Below are positions 1 to 6,218 of a stretch of DNA of 12,768 nt, piece after piece. Below the pieces are notes generated by a model. It had not been told where the DNA came from. It searched no databases and worked only from the letters and a program-made list of their open reading frames with translations. A program made the translations under genes and the position numbers. Numbering within the stretch: position 1 is the stretch's first letter; each line of letters starts with the position of its first letter. The DNA comes from an uncultured Ruminococcus sp. Its GTDB lineage: Bacteria; Bacillota; Clostridia; Oscillospirales; Acutalibacteraceae. Location of the stretch: contig CACYDZ010000347.1 in the NCBI GenBank assembly GCA_902773265.1, positions 1 to 12,768 of the forward strand, read 5' to 3'.

Positions 1-1442
1 ATTTCGGCGATAACAACTCTTTCGTCAAGGGGATATTTGACATGGTTGATTTCCTGATAATCCTCATGACCCTTTCCGGCAAGAACAATGATATCGTCTT
101 TCTGAGCGTTGCGGATAACCCATTCGATAGCTTTTCTTCTGTCGGGAATGGTGACATATTCCCCATTTGTTTTGTGCATACCGATAAGGATATCATCAAT
201 AATGGCAAGAGGGTCTTCTTCTCTGGGGTTATCAGAGGTGATAACGCTGAGGTCAGCGAGTTTGCCTGAAACTTCTCCCATGCTGAAGCGTCTGTCTTTG
301 GAACGGTTTCCGCCACAGCCGAACAGACAGACAAGTCTTTGGGGATGATAAGCCCTGAGTGTTGTCAGCAGACTTTCCAGAGCCATAGCATTATGGGCAT
401 AGTCAATCATGAGGGTAAAATTGTCCGAAACTTTTATCATTTCAATTCTGCCCTTGACCTTAGCATATTTGAGAGCTTTAAGAATAGTTTCCTTGTCGAT
501 ATGAAAATAATAGCAGATAGCGATAGCGGTAAGGGAATTATAAACACTGAATTTTCCCGGCAAGTCAATTTCGACGGACATTTCTTCTTTGCCGTCAACA
601 TCATATTTTACACCAAGAACACCTTTTTGTGTGAACAGCTGCATATTTTTGGCGTGAAAATCCGCATTTTCCGAAAAGCCGTAAGTAGAGATATCACAGG
701 TTGCCTGTCTGATAATATAGTCAGCGTGTTTGTCGTCAATATTGACAATACCGTGTCGGCACTGGCGGAACAGCAGACTTTTGCAATAGAGATAATCATT
801 AAAATCCTTATGTTCGGTAGGGGAGATGTGGTCAGGTTCGATATTGGTAAAAATACCGATTTCAAACATAATACCGGCGGTTCGGTCAAGCATAAGTCCC
901 TGAGAGGACACCTCCATCACCACACAGTCACAACCGCAGTCTGCCATTTCACGAAGATATTGCTGAAGCATATAGGATTCGGGAGTAGTATGGCTTGCCT
1001 TGATGATTTTATCGCCGATAATGATTTCGATAGTACCGATAAGACCGCATTTATGTCCTGCATTTTCCAGAATGGATTTGACAAGATAGGTTGTGGTAGT
1101 TTTGCCCTTAGTCCCTGTAATACCGATAACCTTGAGTTTGTCTGTGGGGTTGCCGAAATATTCTGCCGAAATGTACGCCATAGCTTTCCGGCTGTTTTCG
1201 ACTTTGATAACGGTGATATTTTCGGGAACGGACACATCATCTTCCACAACAAGAGCGACAGCTCCTTTTTCAATCGCCATAGGAATAAAGCGGTGACCGT
1301 CCGAAACAGCTCCTTTGATACAGATGAAAAGTGAACCATCTGTTACTTTTCTGGAGTCGTAAATGACGGAAGAAATCTCTGTATTTGTATTACCCTGCAC
1401 ACAAGTATAAGTGATTTTTTGCAACAATCTGTCAAGTTTCAT
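1..1442 (-). CDS. murE: UDP-N-acetylmuramyl-tripeptide synthetase MurE (3' end cut by window edge)
   Basis: Cytoplasmic Mur ligase that adds the third amino acid to UDP-MurNAc-L-Ala-D-Glu in peptidoglycan synthesis, using ATP. The minus-strand frame is open for 480 codons from an ATG at 1442-1440 and leaves the window before its stop. MurE proteins are usually about 480-500 residues, so only a few residues are missing. Visible marks: N-terminal DSRKVTDGSLF (29-39); P-loop GTKGKTTT (110-117); HTTPE (151-155); MEVSSQGLMLDR (176-187); Lys221 in YCKSLLF, the usual carbamylated lysine; DYAHNA (347-352); CGGNRSKDRRFSMG (376-389); DNPREEDP (404-411); and AGKGHEDYQ (455-463). The DNPR form is typical of enzymes that add meso-diaminopimelate, so that substrate is inferred. 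The stretch FTNIEPDHISPTEHKD replaces the common FTNLxRDHLDYHG form. A good ribosome site (AAGGAGTG) lies about 10 bases before the ATG. Confidence 0.95.
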   Translation of the reverse strand, partial: MKLDRLLQKITYTCVQGNTNTEISSVIYDSRKVTDGSLFICIKGAVSDGHRFIPMAIEKGAVALVVEDDVSVPENITVIKVENSRKAMAYISAEYFGNPTDKLKVIGITGTKGKTTTTYLVKSILENAGHKCGLIGTIEIIIGDKIIKASHTTPESYMLQQYLREMADCGCDCVVMEVSSQGLMLDRTAGIMFEIGIFTNIEPDHISPTEHKDFNDYLYCKSLLFRQCRHGIVNIDDKHADYIIRQATCDISTYGFSENADFHAKNMQLFTQKGVLGVKYDVDGKEEMSVEIDLPGKFSVYNSLTAIAICYYFHIDKETILKALKYAKVKGRIEMIKVSDNFTLMIDYAHNAMALESLLTTLRAYHPQRLVCLFGCGGNRSKDRRFSMGEVSGKLADLSVITSDNPREEDPLAIIDDILIGMHKTNGEYVTIPDRRKAIEWVIRNAQKDDIIVLAGKGHEDYQEINHVKYPLDERVVIAE

Positions 1443-1474
1443 AGAACAGCACTCCTTTACAAATCTACCAGTTT

Positions 1475-1503
1475 AATTTACAACATTGTATGCGGAATGT
1501 CAA
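1475..1503 (-). promoter_or_regulatory. Candidate sigma-A promoter of murE
   Basis: On the minus strand a perfect TTGACA (1503-1498) is followed after 17 bases by TAAATT (1480-1475), a 4/6 match to the -10 consensus. It lies about 33 bases upstream of the murE ATG, leaving a short leader with the ribosome site. Spacing and the -35 box are ideal, but the -10 is weak. Not tested. Confidence 0.5.
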
Positions 1504-1588
1504 TGGAAAAGTCGTATTTTCTGGGATAATATGACAAAAAATCTGAGGATAAGGACAGAGAAATTGGAGAATATTTTTTGAAGAAAAG

Positions 1589-1610
1589 CAGATTTTTCAA
1601 GAAAAATCTG
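1589..1610. repeat. Perfect 22-bp palindrome / potential hairpin
   Basis: CAGATTTTTC (1589-1598), then AA, then GAAAAATCTG (1601-1610): ten base pairs with a two-base centre, or nine with a four-base loop. There is no clear T-run on either side, so it is not a canonical terminator. It may be a protein-binding site or a chance AT palindrome. Confidence 0.45.
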
Positions 1611-1811
1611 TAAAAATTCACATAATAAAACAAAATTAAAAAGCGTATTTTAGTTGTTTTAGACAAAAGTGGTCTTAGCGAAATTTCACGATTTCTCCAT
1701 TTATTTTCGGGGGGAATTGTGCATAAAGTAAAATTGAAAAGAAAATATTGTTGAAAGTACACAAAAAACACATGATAAATTTATTTATATAACTAAAATA
1801 ACTAAAATATA

Positions 1812-1840
1812 TTGCAATTATTCGTTGTATATGATATCAT
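1812..1840 (+). promoter_or_regulatory. Promoter of the maltodextrin importer operon (extended -10)
   Basis: TTGCAA (1812-1817), a 17-base spacer, then TATCAT (1835-1840), preceded by the extended -10 dinucleotide TG at 1832-1833. Just upstream is an A/T-rich stretch with ATAACTAAA repeated in tandem (1789-1797 and 1798-1806), which could act as an UP element. The -10 lies inside a perfect 12-bp palindrome (1830-1841, TATGATATCATA), so a repressor bound there would block the polymerase. The start point would fall near 1847, giving a leader of roughly 105 bases before the ATG at 1953. Confidence 0.65.
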
Positions 1841-1875
1841 AAGGTCAAGTAGTTATGACGATGATAGGAACTGTC

Positions 1876-1889
1876 TGATTACGAAATTA
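1876..1889. promoter_or_regulatory. Possible CG-centred operator in the importer leader
   Basis: TGATTACGAAATTA is an imperfect palindrome (10 of 14 positions symmetrical) centred on CG at 1882-1883. A central CG is typical of operators bound by LacI-family sugar regulators, including CcpA. It matches the cre consensus only partly. Its position, about 30 bases after the inferred start point, would suit a roadblock repressor. Weak evidence; it may be chance. Confidence 0.25.
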
Positions 1890-1952
1890 GTGCAGTTTGA
1901 TGATTAACTGTCTAAGCATTAAAATTCAATTTTCAAGAAAGAAGGAAAAAAA

Positions 1953-3317
1953 ATGTTTGGTAAAACAAAGAGAGTAGCCGGAATTCTTTTGGCATCATGC
2001 ATGATTGCAACGGCATTTGCAGGTTGTGGTGGAGATGGCGGAAGTACGACCACAAGCAGCAGCGGTGGCGGCACAGATACGACAAGTAGCAGCGGCGGTG
2101 GAGACAGCACAGATGCGACAGCCGTAAGTGTAGATGATATGCTCAAGGACGCAGATTTGGCACTTGACACGGAAGGTAAAGACACAGAAATCAAGCTGAA
2201 AGTATGGGCTCCCGCAGACGCATTGGAAGTATTCCAGGCACAGTGTGACGAATTTGTAAAGAGTTTTCCTGACAGAAAGATTAAGATTGAAGTCGTTGCA
2301 CAGGGTGAATCTGACGCAGCAGCCAATGTTATGAACGACCCCGAAGCAGCAGCTGATGTATTTGCTTTTGCTTCTGACCAGGCATCCAACCTGTATCCTA
2401 ACGAATTTGTTATGCCTGTAAGAGATGACTTTGCTGCAACTATCAAAGCAGAAAATATGTCCGCAGCAGTTGATGTTGTTACCAATGATGGCAAAATTGT
2501 TGCATTCCCTGAAACAGGCGACAACGGTTACTTTGTTTATTACAACAAGAGCCTTATTTCCGCAGACGAAATCAAGTCTATCGAAAGCATTATGCAGGTC
2601 TGCACAGATAAGAAGAAACAGTTCATCATGAACTTAGGAAACGGTTATTATGGTTGTGTTATTCCTCTTACGGCAGGCGGTACATATGAGCTTGACGCAG
2701 AAGGCTATCAGAAACTCAACTATGATAAAGATAAGGTTGTCAAGACAGCTAAGGCTTTCGCAGATGTTCTGGCAAGCAACTCTTATTTCTCTTCAGCAGA
2801 CACAGATAAAGTTCTTGCTTCTAACCTTAAACAGGGCAAGGCACTTGCAGGTGTATCCGGTACATGGAAGAAATCCGCTATCCAGGCAGCACTCGGCAAC
2901 GATTTTGCTTGTGCAAAACTTCCTACTATCAAGATTGACGGCACAGATACAGATATGGTATCCATGTTTGGTTACAAGATTATCGGTGTCAACAGTAATA
3001 CAAAAGCTCCTTATACCGCACAGGCACTGGCTTTCTATCTGACAGGCGAAAAATGTCAGACAGAAAGAATGGAAAAACTTGGCTGGGGACCGTCTATCCA
3101 GAAACTTGTTGAAAGTGATACCGTCAAGAATGATACCTGCTTGTCAGCAGTATATGCACAGCGTGAACACAGTGTACCTCAGATTGGTCTTGCCGGTTCA
3201 TTCTGGGATCCCACAGGTGCATTCGGTTCTTATGTTGTTGAGAAGAAGAACGACCTTTCCGAAGAAGGTATTGCTAAGGCTTACGACAGTATGTACAACA
3301 ATATCACAGCAAAATAA
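1953..3317 (+). CDS. Maltose/maltodextrin-type ABC transporter substrate-binding lipoprotein (MalE-like)
   Basis: Extracellular binding protein, 454 residues, that would capture malto-oligosaccharides at the cell surface and deliver them to the permeases encoded next. Residues 1-24 form a lipoprotein signal peptide with lipobox AFAGC, and Cys25 is the lipid anchor. Residues 26-55 are a low-complexity Gly/Ser/Thr linker. The mature domain starts near residue 78 (EIKLKVWAPADALEVF) and has cluster-1 solute-binding features such as DVFAFASDQ (135-143) and FPETGDNGYFVYYNKSL (185-201). The length is usual for the family. The start is set by AGAAGGA at 1940-1946, six bases before the ATG. It is first in an operon with MalF/MalG-like permeases, with an amylase gene further downstream. 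Specificity for maltodextrin is inferred from that context and from permease similarity; another oligosaccharide is possible. Confidence 0.9.
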   Translation: MFGKTKRVAGILLASCMIATAFAGCGGDGGSTTTSSSGGGTDTTSSSGGGDSTDATAVSVDDMLKDADLALDTEGKDTEIKLKVWAPADALEVFQAQCDEFVKSFPDRKIKIEVVAQGESDAAANVMNDPEAAADVFAFASDQASNLYPNEFVMPVRDDFAATIKAENMSAAVDVVTNDGKIVAFPETGDNGYFVYYNKSLISADEIKSIESIMQVCTDKKKQFIMNLGNGYYGCVIPLTAGGTYELDAEGYQKLNYDKDKVVKTAKAFADVLASNSYFSSADTDKVLASNLKQGKALAGVSGTWKKSAIQAALGNDFACAKLPTIKIDGTDTDMVSMFGYKIIGVNSNTKAPYTAQALAFYLTGEKCQTERMEKLGWGPSIQKLVESDTVKNDTCLSAVYAQREHSVPQIGLAGSFWDPTGAFGSYVVEKKNDLSEEGIAKAYDSMYNNITAK

Positions 3318-3359
3318 TTTGACGGGGTATTTTAATATTTGATGAATATTTCTTTTCGG

Positions 3360-3389
3360 ACAGTCCGTTTCCGTAGTGAAAGGGACTGT
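3360..3389 (+). other. Intercistronic hairpin between binding protein and MalF-like gene
   Basis: ACAGTCCGTTTC (3360-3371) pairs with GAAAGGGACTGT (3378-3389): twelve positions with one G-G mismatch, and a six-base loop. No T-run follows, so it is not a good intrinsic terminator. Such hairpins after binding-protein genes often protect the upstream message from 3' decay, giving more binding protein than permease. That role is inferred here. Confidence 0.55.
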
Positions 3390-3444
3390 TTGAACAGTAC
3401 AAAAAGTCATTAATGAAAATATTATATTTAAGGGGAGTGAATTA

Positions 3445-4947
3445 ATGAACTATTTGGATTATATGCAGCTTAGTCCTATGGAGAAGATTGCCTATAAAGT
3501 AAAGTCTTTCTTTGCAGCTATTCCCGGAGCATTGGCAAAATTCGGAACATTTCTGAAAAAATTTTTTATCGGATTGTTTAAAGGTATCGGCAATTTCTTC
3601 AAGAACTATGCCAACGATTTCAAGACAGGTGGCATTTCGACAAAATTGTCCTATGTCATTATGGGTGCGGGCTGTATGATGTGCGGACAGCTTGTCAAAG
3701 GTCTTATTTTTCTGGCACTGGAAGTTGGCTTTATTGCTTATATGGTAGGGTTTGGTGCTCCGTATATGGCAAAATTCGGAACATTGGGAACAGTAACTTC
3801 CCATATGGAAAGAGTTCCCGGAAAACCTATGCCCGTCCGTGTACCCGGTGATAACTCGATGTTGATTCTGCTTTTCGGTACACTCACACTGATACTTATT
3901 GTGATATTTATTGCGGTTTATATTCTGAATATCAAAGTAGCCGTAAAATGTGAGAGAATTGTAAAATCAGGTTCAAGACCCAACACTATCCAGGAAGATA
4001 TTGCTACATTGATGGACGAAAAATTCCATGTTACTCTTTTGGCTATTCCTACATTCCTTGTAGGCTGTTTCACCATCTTACCGCTTATCTTCATGATATT
4101 GATTGCCTTCACCAACTTCGACCATGACCACCAGCCTCCCAACACACTGTTCACATGGGTAGGATTTGGTAACTTCAGCAACATTTTTATCAGCAACCCT
4201 GAATATTCCAGAACCTTTACCAAAATTATCGGCTGGACATTCATCTGGGCAGTAGTCGCAACATTCTCCTGTTATATTCTGGGCGTTATTGTTGCATTGC
4301 TGATTAACACAAAAGGTCTGAAAGGAAAAAGTATATTCAGAACCTGTTTTGTGCTTTCCGTTGCTGTACCGCAGTTCGTTACACTGCTTCTGATGGCACA
4401 GATGCTTTCACAAGACGGCGTTATCAATGTATTTTTGCATAATGCAGGGTTTATCAAAGAACCCATCAAATTCCTGACTGACCAGAGTAATCCTAATCTG
4501 GCACGAATAACGATTATTATTGTTAATATCTGGATAGGTGTTCCGTACACCATTCTGAGTACGACAGGTATTCTGTTGAATATTCCTGAAGACCTGTATG
4601 AGTCAGCCCGTATTGACGGTGCTACACCCGTTGTACAGTTTACAAAGATTACTTTACCGTATCTGATTTTCGTTACCACACCGCAGTTGATTTCCACATT
4701 CGTAGGAAATATCAACAACTTCAATGTCATTTTCCTGCTTAGTGGCGGTGGTCCTTCCAATGTTAATCTGTATAAAGCGGGCGAAACAGACTTGCTTGTT
4801 ACATGGCTGTATAAACTGACAATGGAAAAGAACGATAACAACCTTGCCGCAGCAATCGGTATTATTGTATTTATCATTTCGGCTACCTTGTCATTGATTA
4901 CATTCAATAACTCCAAGTCAGCGAAAGATGAGGGGGCGTTCTCATGA
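3445..4947 (+). CDS. malF: Maltodextrin ABC transporter permease, MalF-like
   Basis: Inner-membrane subunit, 500 residues, forming half of the transport channel. The ABC permease core occupies roughly residues 195-490. Its EAA loop, EDLYESARIDGATPVVQFTKITLP (383 to 406, coupling helix to the ATPase), carries the expected ESARIDGA and ITLP. GGGPSNV (434-440) and AGETDLLVTWLYKLT (445-459) are typical of maltose permeases. Residues 1-66 are an unusual basic, Phe-rich, probably amphipathic segment without a clear membrane span. Further hydrophobic segments follow at about 68-108 and 138-163, so the protein is longer than the ~290-residue minimal cluster-1 permease and close to E. coli MalF (514). 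AGGGGAG lies seven bases before the ATG. The stop overlaps the start of the next gene by four bases, indicating translational coupling. Confidence 0.92.
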   Translation: MNYLDYMQLSPMEKIAYKVKSFFAAIPGALAKFGTFLKKFFIGLFKGIGNFFKNYANDFKTGGISTKLSYVIMGAGCMMCGQLVKGLIFLALEVGFIAYMVGFGAPYMAKFGTLGTVTSHMERVPGKPMPVRVPGDNSMLILLFGTLTLILIVIFIAVYILNIKVAVKCERIVKSGSRPNTIQEDIATLMDEKFHVTLLAIPTFLVGCFTILPLIFMILIAFTNFDHDHQPPNTLFTWVGFGNFSNIFISNPEYSRTFTKIIGWTFIWAVVATFSCYILGVIVALLINTKGLKGKSIFRTCFVLSVAVPQFVTLLLMAQMLSQDGVINVFLHNAGFIKEPIKFLTDQSNPNLARITIIIVNIWIGVPYTILSTTGILLNIPEDLYESARIDGATPVVQFTKITLPYLIFVTTPQLISTFVGNINNFNVIFLLSGGGPSNVNLYKAGETDLLVTWLYKLTMEKNDNNLAAAIGIIVFIISATLSLITFNNSKSAKDEGAFS

Positions 4948-5798
4948 TAAAAAGTTACAAAACAAGACGAATGGTCGGTATGGGTGTTGTCTATGCAATA
5001 CTTACCATTTTATCCATTATCTGGGTACTGCCTTTGGTATGGATTGTCATGACATCGTTCTCCGGCGAAGATGCAGCATTTATTGACCATGTTATCCCGA
5101 CAAAATGGACTTTCCACAACTATGTACAACTGTTTACAGACACAAAAATCTTCAACTATCCCCGTGCTTTTATGAATACACTGATTATTGCGATTTTCTC
5201 CTGTATCATTTCGACACTCAGTGTTCTGATGGTTGCCTACACTTTCAGCCGTCTGAGATTCAAGGCAAGAAAAGCCTATATGAATGTGGCTATGATTCTG
5301 GGAATGTTTCCCGGTTTCATGACCATGATAGCAATTTACTATATTCTTAAAACCATCGGTTTGTCACAGAGTATTGTAGGTCTGATAGTTGTTTATTCCG
5401 CAGGTGCTTCATTAGGATTCTTTATTTCCAAAGGTTTCTTTGATACTGTTCCTAAAGCACTTGACGAAGCCGCTACCATTGACGGTGCGACAAAGAACCA
5501 GATTTTCTGGCAGATTATTTTGCCGATGGCAAAGCCCATCGTTGTCTATACGGTTATTACATCATTCATCAGCCCTTGGACAGATTTCATTATGGCAAGA
5601 ATGTTGTTGCGTGATGCGATTGACCAATATACGGTTGCCCTTGTATTGTGGAATATGACAGATAAAGAAAAAGTTGACCAGTTCTTCTATCGTTTCTGTG
5701 CAGGTTCAGTAATTGTTGCCATTCCGATTACGGCAGTATTCCTGAAGATGCAGAAGTTCTATGTAGAGGGTATCACAGGCGGTGCTGTAAAGGGTTAA
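4944..5798 (+). CDS. malG: Maltodextrin ABC transporter permease, MalG-like
   Basis: Second membrane subunit of the importer, 284 residues, the usual size for MalG. Hydrophobic segments lie near residues 12-37, 77-100, 114-135, 142-162, 195-212 and 253-268. The EAA loop is at 174-194 (DEAATIDGATKNQIFWQIILP). FISPWTDFIMARMLL (208-222) and the C-terminal FYVEGITGGAVKG resemble maltose-type MalG proteins, whose C-terminal tail docks on the ATPase. It starts within the ATGA overlap with the malF-like stop, after a G-rich ribosome site (GAGGGGGC). It is last in the operon and is followed 26 bases later by a terminator. No ATPase gene follows, so the importer presumably uses one encoded elsewhere. 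Confidence 0.93.
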   Translation: MIKSYKTRRMVGMGVVYAILTILSIIWVLPLVWIVMTSFSGEDAAFIDHVIPTKWTFHNYVQLFTDTKIFNYPRAFMNTLIIAIFSCIISTLSVLMVAYTFSRLRFKARKAYMNVAMILGMFPGFMTMIAIYYILKTIGLSQSIVGLIVVYSAGASLGFFISKGFFDTVPKALDEAATIDGATKNQIFWQIILPMAKPIVVYTVITSFISPWTDFIMARMLLRDAIDQYTVALVLWNMTDKEKVDQFFYRFCAGSVIVAIPITAVFLKMQKFYVEGITGGAVKG

Positions 5799-5823
5799 TC
5801 ACCATTTACAGGTTTCTGCAAAC

Positions 5824-5860
5824 AAGAGGTGAAGGCAATGTCTTCACCTCTTTATTTATA
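5824..5860 (+). terminator. Rho-independent terminator of the importer operon
   Basis: AAGAGGTGAAG (5824-5834) and CTTCACCTCTT (5842-5852) form a perfect 11-bp stem with a seven-base loop, followed by a T/A-rich tail (TTTATTTATA). It directly follows the MalG-like stop. The stem should isolate the importer transcript from the amylase gene. Confidence 0.9.
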
Positions 5861-5865
5861 TAAAG

Positions 5866-6164
5866 CATTTGCAAGTCAGTCAGGAACGCTGTGGGAAGCG
5901 TTGCTCTGTCGGGGACTTTGTCCCCGAACCCCTAATCAGGGGCGTTGCCCCTGAACCCCACGAACTTTTTGAAAAAAGTTCGACAAAAACTTTTACGGTT
6001 TACTGCATTCGGAAATCTTTATCCGAAAATTGGCGGTGACAATGAAAAGTTTTTTGTCCACTTTTTTTCAAAAAAGTGGGCGGGATTTTAAAGGGCGGCA
6101 GCCCTTTAACGGATAAAAAATCAAAACAAAATTTGCGTAAGCAAATTTTACTGACTTACAAATG
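5866..6164. mobile_element. MITE-like, hairpin-rich element with 15-bp terminal inverted repeats
   Basis: CATTTGCAAGTCAGT (5866-5880) and ACTGACTTACAAATG (6150-6164) are inverted repeats matching at 14 of 15 positions and bounding 299 bases without a gene. The interior is a run of hairpins: 5909-5927 (TCGGGGAC/GTCCCCGA); CCCCT/AGGGG and GGGGC/GCCCC nested at 5929-5951; 5961-5982 (CGAACTTTT/AAAAGTTCG); 6008-6027 (TTCGGA/TCCGAA); 6058-6079 (CCACTTTTTT/AAAAAAGTGG); 6088-6109 (TTAAAGGGC/GCCCTTTAA); 6128-6149 (AAAATTTGC/GCAAATTTT). Segments 5982-5994 and 6044-6057 also pair, giving a larger foldback. A related copy lies near 9950-10090. No target-site duplication was recognised. It has no transposase, so mobility would depend on an enzyme elsewhere. 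Confidence 0.6.
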
Positions 6165-6176
6165 ACCTGCTATTAT
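6147..6176 (+). promoter_or_regulatory. Possible amylase promoter straddling the repeat element's right end
   Basis: TTTACT (6147-6152, 4/6 match) lies 18 bases before TATTAT (6171-6176, 5/6 match). The ATG at 6219 is 42 bases further on. The -35 falls inside the element, at its right terminal repeat, and the -10 lies just outside. The boxes are moderate and the spacing slightly long. It is proposed because a strong terminator upstream means the amylase needs its own promoter. Confidence 0.35.
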
Positions 6177-6218
6177 CATGGACAGATTTTTACGGTTTAT
6201 ACACAAAGGAGGTATTTT

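Larger units (their letters stand above)
1443..1952. other. AT-rich divergent intergenic region between murE and the sugar operon
   Basis: This 510-base stretch separates two divergent genes. It holds the murE promoter near its left end and the sugar-operon promoter and leader from about 1789 onward. Between 1504 and 1788 no credible gene was found. The 97-codon minus-strand frame at 1478-1771 is very rich in Phe, Tyr and Leu, as expected from translating A/T-rich DNA, and has no family resemblance. The only clear structure there is the perfect palindrome at 1589-1610. Confidence 0.7.

Noticed and set aside
339..1334. 331-codon plus-strand frame
   Set aside because: It lies antisense to murE, whose conserved motifs are continuous on the minus strand. 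The composition (many Phe, His, Asn) is that of a shadow frame.
1478..1771. 97-codon minus-strand frame in the murE/importer gap
   Set aside because: Phe/Tyr/Leu-rich translation of AT-rich DNA, without a ribosome site or a recognisable family. It also runs into the murE promoter.
2035..2120. Repetitive DNA in the binding-protein gene
   Set aside because: It encodes the Gly/Ser/Thr-rich lipoprotein linker, an ordinary low-complexity tether and not a mobile repeat.
6162..6218. Upstream in-frame start for the amylase
   Set aside because: The ATG is in the repeat element's end, has no ribosome site and would bury the signal peptide. The ATG at 6219 has an ideal ribosome site and begins a lipoprotein signal.
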